Shown here one piece after another: positions 28,151-39,436 of a stretch of DNA of 64,000 nt. Every line of letters begins with the position of its first letter. The first letter of the stretch is position 1. A program made the translations under genes and the position numbers. Under the pieces are notes generated by a model. That model was not told the origin of the DNA, did no database searches, and worked only from the letters and a program-made list of their open reading frames with translations. Source of the DNA: Pseudomonas soli (GTDB lineage: Bacteria; Pseudomonadota; Gammaproteobacteria; Pseudomonadales; Pseudomonadaceae); contig NZ_FOEQ01000001.1 in assembly GCF_900110655.1 (NCBI RefSeq), positions 905,152 to 969,151 of the forward strand, written 5' to 3'.

Positions 28151-28401
28151 AACCGTACATCTCCGATGCGTTGACTATGAAGCGGGCGGCATTCTCGCAC
28201 AGGTTGCAGGGACTTGCCGAACCGGCATGACCAACTGCGGGTCGGCATCGGACATGCGGACTGGCACTTTGCCATATTTGAAGGCATGCTAGTCGGCTTC
28301 CCGCGTGCGCCTTATAGTGCGCCCAGCAGCCACGGCACGGGCCGTGCATGCCGCGAGAACGCAACCCCTGCCATCGTCAGCCCAATCGCAGGACCCAACG
28401 C

Positions 28402-31400
28402 TTGACCAATCTCACGCAACCGTCATCCCTGCGTCCTGCCGATTCCACGGCCGGCGCGCACCTGCGTGGCTCGCTCAAGGGGGCGCTGGCCCTGCTCGCC
28501 CTGATTCTGCTGGGTTTGCTGCTGTGGCAACTGTTCGCCCAGTTCCGCCATACCCAGGCCGACCTGCGCCAGCAGAGCCTGGCCACCAGTGCCGAACTGG
28601 CCGACCATCTGAGCCTGAACATGGCGCTGAAGGCCCAGCAATCACTGAACCTGGTCCAGCCCTACGTCAAACCTCCGGCGCCTGTCGCCCTGCCCAGCCT
28701 GCTCGCCACCTTGCAGGCCCGCCTGCCGGCCCTGCGCGACCTGGCCTGGCTTGACGCCACCGGGCAGGTGCGCAGCGACACCCTCGCTGGCTCACCCGAC
28801 CGTCAGCTGATTGACGACCTGCTGCAACTGAATCAGGGCAGGGCATTTTTCTATGGCAACGATGCCGACAATCAGCGGCTCTACCTGCTGCTGCGCCAGC
28901 CGACCGAGCAAGACCGCGGCTACTGGCTGCTGCGCCTGAGCCGCGACTACTACCAGGAGCTGACCCGTCACCTTGACGGCCCCACCCATCCCCTGTGGCT
29001 GCTGGAAAACAGCCGCAGCGGCGAGGTCATCGAGCGCCACGGGCACCGGCAGACCAGCGAAGATCCTCTGCAAAGCGTGATGCTTGCCTTCATCGACAAC
29101 AGCACCTGGCAACTGCGTGGCCTGTTCGATGCCGGCCTGGCCCGCGACAGGTTGCTGCCGGCGCTGCTCGGCAAATGCGTGCTGGTGCTGTTCTGCGCGC
29201 TGCTGCCGGTACTGGCGCTGATCAACATGCGCCGTCGCCAACGCGCCTTGCAGGAAGACCGTCGGCGCTACCAGGAAATCTTCGAGGGCACCGGCGTGGC
29301 CCTGTGCGTGCTCGATCTCTCCAGCCTGCCGGGGCAGCTCGACCGCTACCACCTGCGCAACCGCGCCGCGCTCAAGCAAAGCCTGGCCCTGGACACCAAG
29401 CTGCGCCGCACCTTGCTTGCGGAACTGAAGATCACCGAGATCAACCAGGTGGCCCGCCAACTGCTCAACGTCGACTCCCACGCTGGCGCCTGGCAGCGCC
29501 TGATAGATGGCAGCGGGGACAGCCGCGACAGTATCGGCATGCAGTTGATCGACGCGCTGATCGAAGAGCGCCAGCAACTCGAACTGGAGGTCCGCCTACC
29601 CGCCCCGCTCGGTGGTGAACTGCACCTGTGGCTGATGGCCCGACTGCCGCAGCAGCGCCGTGACTACCAGGCGGTAATCCTGAGCATCAGCGACATCACC
29701 AGCCGCAAGCAGGTGGAGCTGTCGCTGCTCGAACGCGAGGGCTTCTGGTCGGACGTGGTGCGTACCGTGCCCGACCAGCTCTACGTGCAGGACGTTGACA
29801 GCCAGCGGATGATCTTCAGCAACCGCCACCTCGGCCAGACCCTCGGTTACGACCGCGCGGAGCTGGCACAGATGGGTGACCGCTTCTGGGAGATGCTCCT
29901 GCATCCCGGCGATGCCGAGCACTACCGCGCCCTGCGCCAGCAGCAGCGCGACACCGGCTATGGCCAGTCGCTGCACTGCCAGTTGCGCTTCCGCCATCGC
30001 GACGGTGGCTGGCGGTGCTACGACATCCGCGAGCAGGTGCTGACCCGCGACAGCGAAGGCCTGGTCACACGTATCATCGGCGTGGGCAAGGATGTCACCG
30101 TGCAGATCGAAGCCAGCGAATCGCTGCGCGACAGCGAACAGCGCTACCGCATGCTCGCCGAGAGCATCAGCGACGTGATCTTCTCCACCGACAGCCAGCT
30201 GCAGCTCAACTATGTCAGCCCCTCGGTGCAGGCGGTGCTGGGCTACCAGGCCGACTGGATCTTTGCCAACGGCTGGCAGTCGATCATTGCCAACCCGGCC
30301 CAGCTCAGCGGTGTCTACAACCTGCTCGAGCGCGTCAGCCAGGTGCTGGACGACAGCACGCAACTGGCCCAGTTGCGCAGTACCCTGCCTACGCAGTTGT
30401 TCCTGTTCGACTGCCTGCGCGCCGACGGCCGCAAGATCCCCATCGAGCTGCGCCTGGTGCTGGTGTGGGACGAACACGAGCGCTTCGAGGGGGTGCTCGG
30501 CGTGGGCCGCGACATCAGCCAGCAACGCCGGGCCGAAAAAGACCTGCGCATGGCCGCGACCGTGTTCGAGCACTCCACCTCGGCGATCCTCATTACCGAC
30601 CCGGCCGGCTATATCGTCCAGGCCAACGAAGCATTCACCCGCGTCAGCGGCTATGCCGTGGCCGAGGTGCTCGACCAGCTCCCCGGCATGCTCACCGTCG
30701 AGCAGCAACAGAACGCCCAGCAAGGCTACGTGCTCAAGCAACTGAGCCAGCGCGGCAGCTGGGAAGGCGAGGTCTGGCTGAAACGGCGCAACGGCGAGCA
30801 CTACCCGGCGTGGGTAGGCATCACCGCGGTGCTCGACGATGAAGGCGACCTGGCCAGCTATGTGTGCTTCTTCACCGACATCAGCGAACGCAAGGCCAGC
30901 GAGCAGCGCATCCACCGCCTGGCCTACTACGATGCCCTCACTCACCTGCCCAACCGCACGTTGTTCCAGGACCGCCTGTACACCGCCCTGCAACAGGCCG
31001 AGCGCCAGAAGGCCTGGGTGGTGCTGATGTTCCTCGACCTCGACCGCTTCAAGCCGATCAACGACTCCCTTGGCCATGCGGCGGGCGATCGCATGCTCAA
31101 GGACATGGCCGAGCGCCTGCTGGCCTGCGTCGACGACGACGACACCGTGGCGCGCATGGGCGGCGACGAGTTCACCCTGCTGCTGCAGCCCAAGGCCAGC
31201 CGCGAGCAGGCCCTCAACCGCGCCATCCATGTTGCCGAGCACATCCTCGACGGGCTGGTCACCCCGTTCGTGCTGGAAAACCGCGAGTTCTTCGTCACCG
31301 CCAGTATCGGCATCGCCCTGAGCCCACAGGACGGCAGCGAGCTCAGCCAGTTGATGAAGAACGCCGACACGGCGATGTACCACGCCAAGGAACGCGGCAA

Positions 31401-32232
31401 GAACAACTTCCAGTTCTACCAAGCGGACATGAACGCCAGCGCCTTGGAGCGTCTGGAACTGGAAAGCGACCTGCGCCATGCACTAGAGCAGAACGAGTTC
31501 ATCCTCTATTACCAGCCACAGTTCAGCGGCGACGGCAAGCGCCTGACCGGCGCCGAGGCGCTGTTGCGCTGGCGCCACCCGACACGCGGCCTGGTGCCGC
31601 CGGGCGACTTCATCCCGGTGATCGAGGAGCTGGGCCTGGTGGTCGACGTTGGCGACTGGGTACTGCGCGAATCCTGCCGTCAGCTCAAGGCCTGGCACCA
31701 GCAGAAAGTGCGTGTGCCCAAGGTGTCGGTGAACATCTCCGCCCGGCAGTTCTCCGACGGCCAGCTGGGCACGCGCATCGCAACTATCCTCGACGAAACG
31801 GGGCTGCCGCCGGCGTGCCTGGAGCTGGAGCTGACCGAAAGCATCCTGATGCGCGAGGTCAACGAGGCCATGCAGATCCTCGACAGCCTGAAGAACCTGG
31901 GCCTGAGCATCGCGGTCGACGACTTCGGCACCGGCTACTCGTCGCTCAACTACCTCAAGCAGTTCCCCATCGACGTGCTGAAGATCGACCGCACCTTCGT
32001 CGATGGCCTGCCCGAAGGCGAGCAGGATGCGCAGATCGCCCGGGCGATCATCGCCATGGCCCACAGCCTCAATCTGGCGGTGATCGCCGAAGGCGTGGAG
32101 ACCCATGAGCAGCTTGAGTTCCTGCGCGAACACGGCTGTGACGAGGTGCAGGGTTATCTGTTCGGCCGACCGATGCCCGCCAACCAGTTCGAGGCCCAGT
32201 TCAGCAACGAGACGTTGTTCATGTTCCAGTAG
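28402..32232 (+). CDS. morA: MorA: membrane PAS-GGDEF-EAL c-di-GMP enzyme
   Basis: A 1276-residue inner-membrane sensor that makes and/or degrades cyclic-di-GMP; MorA controls flagellar timing, motility and biofilm in P. putida and P. aeruginosa. Membrane segments lie at about 24-44 and 252-275, flanking a periplasmic region. Several PAS/PAC modules follow to about 830. The GGDEF motif is intact at 920-924 and EALLR at 1052-1056, so both activities are possible. It is followed by glyA as in P. aeruginosa (PA4601-PA4602). TTG 28402 has AGGA 8 bases upstream; ATG 28348 lacks a ribosome binding site. Confidence 0.92.
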   Translation: MTNLTQPSSLRPADSTAGAHLRGSLKGALALLALILLGLLLWQLFAQFRHTQADLRQQSLATSAELADHLSLNMALKAQQSLNLVQPYVKPPAPVALPSLLATLQARLPALRDLAWLDATGQVRSDTLAGSPDRQLIDDLLQLNQGRAFFYGNDADNQRLYLLLRQPTEQDRGYWLLRLSRDYYQELTRHLDGPTHPLWLLENSRSGEVIERHGHRQTSEDPLQSVMLAFIDNSTWQLRGLFDAGLARDRLLPALLGKCVLVLFCALLPVLALINMRRRQRALQEDRRRYQEIFEGTGVALCVLDLSSLPGQLDRYHLRNRAALKQSLALDTKLRRTLLAELKITEINQVARQLLNVDSHAGAWQRLIDGSGDSRDSIGMQLIDALIEERQQLELEVRLPAPLGGELHLWLMARLPQQRRDYQAVILSISDITSRKQVELSLLEREGFWSDVVRTVPDQLYVQDVDSQRMIFSNRHLGQTLGYDRAELAQMGDRFWEMLLHPGDAEHYRALRQQQRDTGYGQSLHCQLRFRHRDGGWRCYDIREQVLTRDSEGLVTRIIGVGKDVTVQIEASESLRDSEQRYRMLAESISDVIFSTDSQLQLNYVSPSVQAVLGYQADWIFANGWQSIIANPAQLSGVYNLLERVSQVLDDSTQLAQLRSTLPTQLFLFDCLRADGRKIPIELRLVLVWDEHERFEGVLGVGRDISQQRRAEKDLRMAATVFEHSTSAILITDPAGYIVQANEAFTRVSGYAVAEVLDQLPGMLTVEQQQNAQQGYVLKQLSQRGSWEGEVWLKRRNGEHYPAWVGITAVLDDEGDLASYVCFFTDISERKASEQRIHRLAYYDALTHLPNRTLFQDRLYTALQQAERQKAWVVLMFLDLDRFKPINDSLGHAAGDRMLKDMAERLLACVDDDDTVARMGGDEFTLLLQPKASREQALNRAIHVAEHILDGLVTPFVLENREFFVTASIGIALSPQDGSELSQLMKNADTAMYHAKERGKNNFQFYQADMNASALERLELESDLRHALEQNEFILYYQPQFSGDGKRLTGAEALLRWRHPTRGLVPPGDFIPVIEELGLVVDVGDWVLRESCRQLKAWHQQKVRVPKVSVNISARQFSDGQLGTRIATILDETGLPPACLELELTESILMREVNEAMQILDSLKNLGLSIAVDDFGTGYSSLNYLKQFPIDVLKIDRTFVDGLPEGEQDAQIARAIIAMAHSLNLAVIAEGVETHEQLEFLREHGCDEVQGYLFGRPMPANQFEAQFSNETLFMFQ

Positions 32233-32431
32233 GCGCTGCGCGGGGTCTTCGCGCCCACCAGACCTCATGCAACCTGGAAAAAACCGGACCTCAAAGTCAA
32301 CTCCAGCCCAGTCGCCACGCGGCCTGCAACATGAAGCCCATTGGTCCGCGACTTGATGCCACTTCATATGCCAGCGGCGAATCAATCGGTTAGAATGCTC
32401 CCCCAATTCTGCCCGATCCTTGAGGACCGCC

Positions 32432-33685
<1,254 letters not shown>

Positions 33686-33707
33686 TTGGCAGACGCCTGA
33701 AATGAAG

Positions 33708-33733
33708 AAGCCCGGCCTTGTGCCGGGCTTTTT
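33708..33733 (+). terminator. Intrinsic terminator after glyA
   Basis: AAGCCCGGC-cttgt-GCCGGGCTT followed by TTT, 22 bases past the stop. Confidence 0.92.
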
Positions 33734-33745
33734 CATGTTTGTACT

Positions 33746-34045
33746 TCATCGGGCTGGCGCGACATCCGGTACGAGACGTATTTCCACGCGCTGCCCCAAG
33801 GCCCTGGCAGCGCTAGCCAACGTTGCCAAGGTCATGCCAGCGTCTGTCTGATCCAAGGCTCGATCGACCGCCGCCCGACTGGTGTGCATACGCTCGGCCA
33901 AAGCCTTCTTGCTGATCTTTTGCTGCTTCATCGCCTGCGTCAGTTGCCAGGCGATCACCCGTTTCAGCGCAGCCGCCGTGACCTCTTCGAGGATGCCCTC
34001 TTCGGCGAGAAAATCATCGAAGTTCGAACCGATATGCGGGTTCAT
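33746..34045 (-). CDS. HigA-type antitoxin (XRE helix-turn-helix)
   Basis: A 99-residue antitoxin. The N-terminal part (MNPHIGSNFDDFLAEEGILEEV) is typical of HigA-like antitoxins paired with Gp49-type toxins, followed by an XRE helix-turn-helix at about 40-90 (ISKKALAERMHTSRAAVDRALD, TLATLASAARALG). It should neutralise the toxin and repress the operon. Its ATG overlaps the toxin stop in ATGA. Order toxin-then-antitoxin is the HigBA arrangement. Confidence 0.88.
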   Translation of the reverse strand: MNPHIGSNFDDFLAEEGILEEVTAAALKRVIAWQLTQAMKQQKISKKALAERMHTSRAAVDRALDQTDAGMTLATLASAARALGQRVEIRLVPDVAPAR

Positions 34046-34407
34046 GTAGTTGACCTCCGTAAGCTGGCCTTGCGTTGCCTGGCCAGGGCCAGATCTGCTG
34101 AAGGCGTTTTCTGGCTTTTCTTGATGAATCCATGGAGCATGAACATCACGCCATCCATGATCGTGAACAGTACACGGGCAACGACATGCCCCATGTCGAT
34201 ACGGATTTCCCAAAGCCCGTGCTCCAGCTTTCTGACCAAGGGCATGCCAAGTGGCCATCCCAACTGAACGGTCTTGATTTCCATGCCAATCAGATAGCGT
34301 TCTTCACGTGCCAAGCCCTTTAGCCACTCCCTCACGGGCTCATTACCCAACGCACTACAGAAGAACTGCACATTTATTTTTAGATCCGACGCGGCCAAGT
34401 GTACCAA
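34042..34407 (-). CDS. HigB/Gp49-type toxin (RelE superfamily)
   Basis: About 121 residues, a ribosome-dependent mRNA interferase-like toxin of the phage Gp49-like (DUF891) family. It has FFCSALGNEPVREWLKGL, the LGWPLGMPLVRKLEHGLWEIRI core and the C-terminal FMLHGFIKKSQKTP signature. No ATG precedes the conserved start; TTG 34407 is favoured because AGGAGG lies 8 bases upstream. Other TTG codons at 34425 and 34398, or a GTG, are possible. A run of seven T lies between the ribosome binding site and this TTG. Confidence 0.85.
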   Translation of the reverse strand: MVHLAASDLKINVQFFCSALGNEPVREWLKGLAREERYLIGMEIKTVQLGWPLGMPLVRKLEHGLWEIRIDMGHVVARVLFTIMDGVMFMLHGFIKKSQKTPSADLALARQRKASLRRSTT

Positions 34408-34462
34408 AAAAAGTACCTCCTGCAAGCGGCCACCTCGACTGGCCTGATCGCTGAAACGAGGC

Positions 34463-34489
34463 CAAAAAAATGCCGCCTTACGGCGGCAT
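34463..34489 (-). terminator. Intrinsic terminator after the CobW GTPase gene
   Basis: ATGCCGCC-ttac-GGCGGCAT with TTTTTTTGG following on the minus strand. Confidence 0.9.
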
Positions 34490-34511
34490 CGAACAGTCGG
34501 CTGTATCCCAA

Positions 34512-35489
34512 TCAGGCGTGGCTCAAAGCTTCGAAACCAGCCCGAATCCTTTCCTCCGGCAGCTCATCGGCGATGAACACCATCACGCTTTCCCGAAGCT
34601 CGCCTTCCTTCCACTCGGCGTCCCAGTCGAAGCCGTACAGCTTCAGCACTCCCTGGAACACCAAACGGCGATCTTCACCCGCTATATTCAACACGCCCTT
34701 GTAGCGCAACAGCTGTTTGCCGTGCTCCTCCAGCAGCTCGTTCATGAAGTCGCTGAGCCGATCGATATCCAACGGTGTTTCGGTGCGCAGCACCAGCGTC
34801 GAAATGCGATCCGGGGTGGCGGGCTTGAGGACCGGGCGCAAGCTGGGCCCGGGGCTGATGCCAAGGTCCGGGTTGAGGTTGAACCCTCGCACATCGAGCA
34901 GCTCGGCCAGGTCGATGCGACCGTGCTCGACCACGCGAATCGTCGCCCGGCCATTGATGCACGCCAGGCGCTCGCGCAGGGCATCGACCACCTGCGGCTC
35001 GACCAGATCGGTCTTGCTCAGCAGCAGACGGTCGGCAAAGCCGACCTGGGCCTGGGCGATGGCCTGGGTCAGGTGCAGTTCGGCGTGGGCGGTGTCGACC
35101 AGGGTGATGATGCCATCGAGGATATAGCGCTCGCGCAGCTCTTCGTCGATGAAGAAGGTCTGTGCCACGGGTGCCGGGTCGGCGAGGCCCGTGCACTCGA
35201 TCACCAGGCGATCAAAGGCGATCTCGCCGGCGTCCAGGCGTTCGAGCAGCAGGTACAGGGCACGGGTCAGGTCGCCATGGATGCTGCAGCACACACAGCC
35301 GTTGGCCAGGGTCATGACCTGCACTGGCTCATCGCCCAGCAGTTGGCTGTCGATGCCGGCCTCGCTGAACTCGTTCTCGATCACGGCGAGCCTCAGGCCG
35401 TGCTCGGCCTTGAGCATGTGCTTGAGCAGTGTGGTCTTGCCGGCACCGAGAAAGCCGGTCAGCACGGTAACGGGAATCGGCGTTTGCAC
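34512..35489 (-). CDS. CobW/COG0523 family GTPase (YjiA-like)
   Basis: A 325-residue G3E-family GTPase and metal chaperone-like protein. Walker A GFLGAGKTT is at about 11-19; the metal-binding CxCC motif is in GCVCCSI at about 66-70; the base-specificity SKTD motif and a C-terminal CobW domain follow. It starts at GTG 35489 with CAGGAG upstream. It follows cstA-ybdD on the same strand, the order of E. coli yjiY-yjiX-yjiA, though a 13-bp hairpin lies between ybdD and this gene. Confidence 0.9.
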   Translation of the reverse strand: MQTPIPVTVLTGFLGAGKTTLLKHMLKAEHGLRLAVIENEFSEAGIDSQLLGDEPVQVMTLANGCVCCSIHGDLTRALYLLLERLDAGEIAFDRLVIECTGLADPAPVAQTFFIDEELRERYILDGIITLVDTAHAELHLTQAIAQAQVGFADRLLLSKTDLVEPQVVDALRERLACINGRATIRVVEHGRIDLAELLDVRGFNLNPDLGISPGPSLRPVLKPATPDRISTLVLRTETPLDIDRLSDFMNELLEEHGKQLLRYKGVLNIAGEDRRLVFQGVLKLYGFDWDAEWKEGELRESVMVFIADELPEERIRAGFEALSHA

Positions 35490-35517
35490 GCGGTTGTCTC
35501 CTGCAGCTGAAAATGAA

Positions 35518-35547
35518 AGTGGGAGCCCGGTTGCCCGGGCTCCCACT
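35518..35547 (-). terminator. 13-bp hairpin between ybdD and the CobW gene
   Basis: AGTGGGAGCCCGG-ttgc-CCGGGCTCCCACT, perfect 13-bp stem, with TTTCATTTTC following on the minus strand. It could partly terminate or process the cstA-ybdD transcript and lower the level of the GTPase. Confidence 0.75.
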
Positions 35548-35567
35548 GGTTCACGCGTGTCGCGGGT

Positions 35568-35765
35568 TCAACAGCACTTGGGCCCGGACTTGCCACCATA
35601 ACGCGCTTCCTGGCGCTCGCGGAAGAACGCCTCGTAGCTCATCACCGGCTTGTCCGGGTGCTTGGTCTGCATGTGCTCGACATAGTTGTCGTAATCGGGC
35701 ATGCCGACCATCAGGCGTGCTGCCTGCCCCAGGTACTTGCCCAGTCGACCCAGGTCGTTGAACAT
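35568..35765 (-). CDS. YbdD/YjiX family small protein
   Basis: A 65-residue protein of the YbdD/YjiX (DUF466) family, always found next to CstA-type transporters. [32 protein letters not shown] is the family start; the C terminus ends KCC. It is probably a small partner of the transporter. It starts 13 bases after the cstA stop, with AGAGGAA upstream. Confidence 0.93.
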   Translation of the reverse strand: MFNDLGRLGKYLGQAARLMVGMPDYDNYVEHMQTKHPDKPVMSYEAFFRERQEARYGGKSGPKCC

Positions 35766-35778
35766 CGCGGCATTCCTC

Positions 35779-37845
35779 TCAAGCGTCAGGCAGGGCCTGG
35801 AACGGGGTTTCCTTGTCGGTCCGCTCTTTGCGGCCCCAGGCGGCGTAGCCGACCTTGAGGGCGAAGAACAGGATGCTGAACACCACCACCAGGAACAGGA
35901 TCGTCAGGCCAGCGTTGGTGTAGGCGTTGAAGATCACGTGCTGCATCTGACCGATATCCTTGGCAGGCGCCAGCACCTGGCCGGCGTCCAGCGCGGTGCT
36001 GTACTTCTTGGCCAGGGCCAGGAAGCCCACAGCTGGGTTCGGGTCGAACAGCTTGATCAGGCCCGCGGCGGTGGTGCAGATCAGCAGCCATACCGCAGGT
36101 ACCAGGGTGACCCAGATATAGCGCTGACGCTTCATCTTGATCAGTACCACGGTACCGAGCATCAGGGCGATACCGGCCAGCATCTGGTTGGAGATACCGA
36201 ACAGCGGCCACAAGGTGTTGATACCCCCCAGCGGATCGATCACGCCTTGATACAGCAGGTAACCCCACATTGCCACGCAACCGGCGGTCGCGAGCAGGTT
36301 GGCCCCCCACGACTCGGTGCGCTTGAGCGCCGGAACGAAGCTGCCCAGCAGGTCCTGCAGCATGAAGCGCCCGGCACGAGTACCGGCGTCCACTGCGGTG
36401 AGGATGAACAGTGCCTCGAACAGAATGGCGAAGTGGTACCAGAACGCCATGGTGTTCTCGCCCGGCAGCACCTGGTGCAGGATCTGCGCGATACCGACCG
36501 CCAGGGTCGGCGCGCCACCGGCACGGGCGAGGATGGTGTGCTCGCCGATGTCGCGGGCAGTGGCCTCCAACTGCTCGGGGGTAATCATGAAGCCCCAGCT
36601 GCTGACGGTCTGCGCCACCGAAGCGACGTCGGCGCCGACCACTGCGGCCGGGCTGTTCATGGCGAAGTACACGCCCGGCTCGATCACCGAGGCGGCAACC
36701 ATGGCCATGATGGCGACGAACGACTCCATCAGCATGCCGCCGTAGCCGATGTAACGGGCGTTGGTTTCGTTGTCCAGCAGCTTCGGCGTGGTCCCCGAGG
36801 AGATCAGCGCGTGGAAGCCGGACACCGCGCCGCAGGCGATGGTGATGAACAGGAACGGGAACAGGGTGCCCTTCCACACCGGGCCGGTACCGTCGGTGAA
36901 CTGGGTCAGCGCCGGCATCTTCAGCTCGGGCGCGATGATCAGGATACCGATGGCCAGGCCGACGATGGTGCCGATCTTGAGGAAGGTCGACAGGTAGTCG
37001 CGCGGCGCCAGTACCAGCCACACCGGCAGCACAGCGGCGACGAAACCGTAGCCCACGAGCATCCAGGTGATCTGCACGCCGGTGAAGGTGAACGCCGGGC
37101 CCCACACCGGATCCGCGGCGATCTGGCCCCCCAGCCAGATCGACAGCAGCAGCAGGACCACGCCGACAATGGAGATTTCACCGATGCGGCCCGGGCGGAT
37201 GTAGCGCATGTAGATGCCCATGAACATCGCGATCGGGATGGTCGCGATCACCGTGAACATGCCCCACGGGCTCTCGGCCAGGGCCTTGACCACGATCAGC
37301 GCGAGCACCGCGAGGATGATGATCATGATCAGGAAGCAACCGAACAGGGCGATGGTGCCCGGTATGCGGCCCATCTCTTCCCGGACCATGTCGCCCAGCG
37401 AGCGGCCGTTGCGCCGTGTGGACAGGAACAGGACCATGAAGTCCTGTACCGCGCCGGCCAGCACCACGCCAGCGATCAGCCACAGCGTGCCGGGCAGGTA
37501 GCCCATCTGCGCCGCGAGCACCGGGCCCACGAGCGGGCCGGCGCCGGCGATGGCGGCGAAGTGGTGGCCGAAAAGGATGTGCTTGTTGGTCGGGACGTAG
37601 TCCAGGCCATCATTGTTGAGTACCGCCGGCGTGGCCCGGCGTGGGTCGAGCTGCATCACCTTGGTGGCGATGAACAGGCTGTAGTAACGGTAGGCAACCA
37701 GGTAGATGGCCACTGCCGCGACGACGATCCACAAGGCATTGATCGCCTCACCGCGACGCAGGGCGACGACGCCCAGCGCGCAGGCCCCTATGACTGCCAG
37801 CGCCAGCCACGGGATATGGCGTAGCAGGCTGTTATTGTTGTTCAT
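35779..37845 (-). CDS. cstA: CstA-family carbon starvation / pyruvate transporter
   Basis: A 688-residue polytopic membrane protein with some 16-18 predicted helices. CstA and its paralogue BtsT import pyruvate and perhaps peptides under carbon starvation. The family segment [18 protein letters not shown] follows [10 protein letters not shown] at about 73-105, and [20 protein letters not shown] is also visible. It is cotranscribed with ybdD. The product starts [16 protein letters not shown] with GGAAGC upstream. Distinguishing CstA from BtsT needs alignment. Confidence 0.93.
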   Translation of the reverse strand: MNNNNSLLRHIPWLALAVIGACALGVVALRRGEAINALWIVVAAVAIYLVAYRYYSLFIATKVMQLDPRRATPAVLNNDGLDYVPTNKHILFGHHFAAIAGAGPLVGPVLAAQMGYLPGTLWLIAGVVLAGAVQDFMVLFLSTRRNGRSLGDMVREEMGRIPGTIALFGCFLIMIIILAVLALIVVKALAESPWGMFTVIATIPIAMFMGIYMRYIRPGRIGEISIVGVVLLLLSIWLGGQIAADPVWGPAFTFTGVQITWMLVGYGFVAAVLPVWLVLAPRDYLSTFLKIGTIVGLAIGILIIAPELKMPALTQFTDGTGPVWKGTLFPFLFITIACGAVSGFHALISSGTTPKLLDNETNARYIGYGGMLMESFVAIMAMVAASVIEPGVYFAMNSPAAVVGADVASVAQTVSSWGFMITPEQLEATARDIGEHTILARAGGAPTLAVGIAQILHQVLPGENTMAFWYHFAILFEALFILTAVDAGTRAGRFMLQDLLGSFVPALKRTESWGANLLATAGCVAMWGYLLYQGVIDPLGGINTLWPLFGISNQMLAGIALMLGTVVLIKMKRQRYIWVTLVPAVWLLICTTAAGLIKLFDPNPAVGFLALAKKYSTALDAGQVLAPAKDIGQMQHVIFNAYTNAGLTILFLVVVFSILFFALKVGYAAWGRKERTDKETPFQALPDA

Positions 37846-38057
37846 GGCATGCTTCCAGCTTAAGTGGTTGGAATAGACAGCCCTCTGAGTCTAGGGCCTG
37901 CTCGCCTCCATTACCATATCCAGATGAGCGTCCTTGCTACCCCAGGGGCTCCGACCTAGAGCGTTGTTCCCGCAACTCACCTGGTAATTCTGCCAGTTGT
38001 CGGGCCACAGTCCAGAGTGCATTTTGAACAGGTCTTGAATACACAAGGATGTTCACA

Positions 38058-38867
38058 ATGAAGACCAAGTACCTGCTTCACACCTCTTTCATCGGCCTGC
38101 TCGCCACTGCGGCGATACCTGCCCATGCCGCCCCCATCGAGCCAATGCATGGCGCCATGGAAGTACCCGTGGCGCGCCAACTGGCTTGCTTCAACGCACA
38201 AGACTACCACTGGCCAGAAGATGGCTCAGGTATCAAGAGTCCAGGCTGCAAAGCGGCGTACCAACACGTTTACCGCAAGTTCGACAACAACGCCCAACAG
38301 GCGACCTATCAGTTCATCCAATGGCACGAAGTGTCGAAGAACATCCCCGAGTACGACAAAATCGAAGAAGTCAAGAAGGCTATCCCCGACGGCCAGTTGT
38401 GCTCGGCGGGCAATGTCGTGGCAGCGGATTCACTAAGCAAGGTCAGGAACGCACTCCTCGAAATTTTGCGCAAGTTGAAATTGGATTCGAATTGGCTGTA
38501 CCTCTTGGTCAACGACAAGAGCGGCCTGGACCAACCTGCCGAGTGGGCCACCCAGGAACTGCGCAAGGGGGCCGACAACAAAGTGCACATGCGCTACAAG
38601 GTCGAGGCCGTGCATAACCCCAGTTACTGGGAAATCTATGTGTCCAAGCCTGGCTACAACCCCGCAGAGCGCGCGCTGAAGTGGGACGATCTGGAACTGG
38701 TGCAGGAAATCGGCGACGTGCCACCAGTAAATGGGTACTACGAGCTTGAGGTCGATCTCAAGAACCACATCGGCAAGCGTGTCATCTACAGCCGCTGGCA
38801 GCGCAAGGACCCGGCCGGCGAAGGCTTCTACAACTGCAGCGATGTGAACATCGTCGGCGGCAAATAG
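38058..38867 (+). CDS. CbpD-like AA10 lytic polysaccharide monooxygenase
   Basis: A 269-residue exported protein of the chitin-binding/AA10 family. Family residues: HGAMEVPVAR with His31, the second His-brace His186 (AVHNPSYWEIYVSKPGYNP), and the C-terminal GKRVIYSRWQRKDPAGEGFYNCSDV with axial Phe257. Four cysteines (44, 64, 115, 260) fit disulphides. CbpD of P. aeruginosa is the closest remembered relative. Oddity: the signal peptide appears to end at AHA (residue 24), leaving APIEPM before His31, whereas LPMOs need His at the N terminus. ATG 38058 is favoured over 38049 because AAGGA is 10 bases upstream. Confidence 0.85.
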   Translation: MKTKYLLHTSFIGLLATAAIPAHAAPIEPMHGAMEVPVARQLACFNAQDYHWPEDGSGIKSPGCKAAYQHVYRKFDNNAQQATYQFIQWHEVSKNIPEYDKIEEVKKAIPDGQLCSAGNVVAADSLSKVRNALLEILRKLKLDSNWLYLLVNDKSGLDQPAEWATQELRKGADNKVHMRYKVEAVHNPSYWEIYVSKPGYNPAERALKWDDLELVQEIGDVPPVNGYYELEVDLKNHIGKRVIYSRWQRKDPAGEGFYNCSDVNIVGGK

Positions 38868-38938
38868 CCTCCGGTTAATCCTCCGAAAGGGACGGCCATG
38901 GCTGGGCTATAGTCAGAAGATCTGACGAGGATCCAGCC

Positions 38939-39310
38939 ATGACTAGCTCCCACGACGAACGCCGCCGTTTCCAGCGCATCGCCTTCGATGCCCCTACCGA
39001 ACTGCGCCAGGGCGAACGTCGCTGGCCGGTGAAGCTCCTCGACCTGTCGCTTAAGGGCTTGCTGGTAGAGCGCCCGGAACCCTGGGATGCGGACCCCACC
39101 CAGGACTTCGACGCAGTCATCCACCTCAACGACAAGAAAACCCAGGTCAGGATGCAGGTCGAACTGCGCCACGACGAGTCCACGCGCCTGGGCTTCATCT
39201 GCCTGCACATCGACATCGACTCGATGACCCATTTGCACCGTCTTGTGGAACTGAACCTGGCGGACAGCACCGAAATGATGCGCGAGCTGCGCGAACTCAT
39301 CGAAGAATGA
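38939..39310 (+). CDS. PilZ domain c-di-GMP receptor (MapZ-like)
   Basis: A 123-residue single PilZ domain protein. The c-di-GMP binding motifs RRRFQR (residues 8-13) and DLSLKG (about 35-40) are both intact. In P. aeruginosa the corresponding gene near morA/cstA (PA4608, MapZ) binds the chemotaxis methyltransferase CheR1; position suggests this is the ortholog. No signal peptide. Monocistronic by layout. Confidence 0.88.
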   Translation: MTSSHDERRRFQRIAFDAPTELRQGERRWPVKLLDLSLKGLLVERPEPWDADPTQDFDAVIHLNDKKTQVRMQVELRHDESTRLGFICLHIDIDSMTHLHRLVELNLADSTEMMRELRELIEE

Positions 39311-39436
39311 TATCTCTTAGCCTGCTAACAATCTGGCTGTGACCGCTTTCTTGTCCAGCCAGACAGCTTTCCTGCCTTTCCCAGCCCCTTTGTACACACC
39401 CCTCTGGAACAGCCTCTCGCAGGTTGGAACGCAACG

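Noticed and set aside
32233..32431. Possible riboswitch before glyA
   Set aside because: No conserved aptamer features that I can identify; only a TAGAAT-like -10 box.
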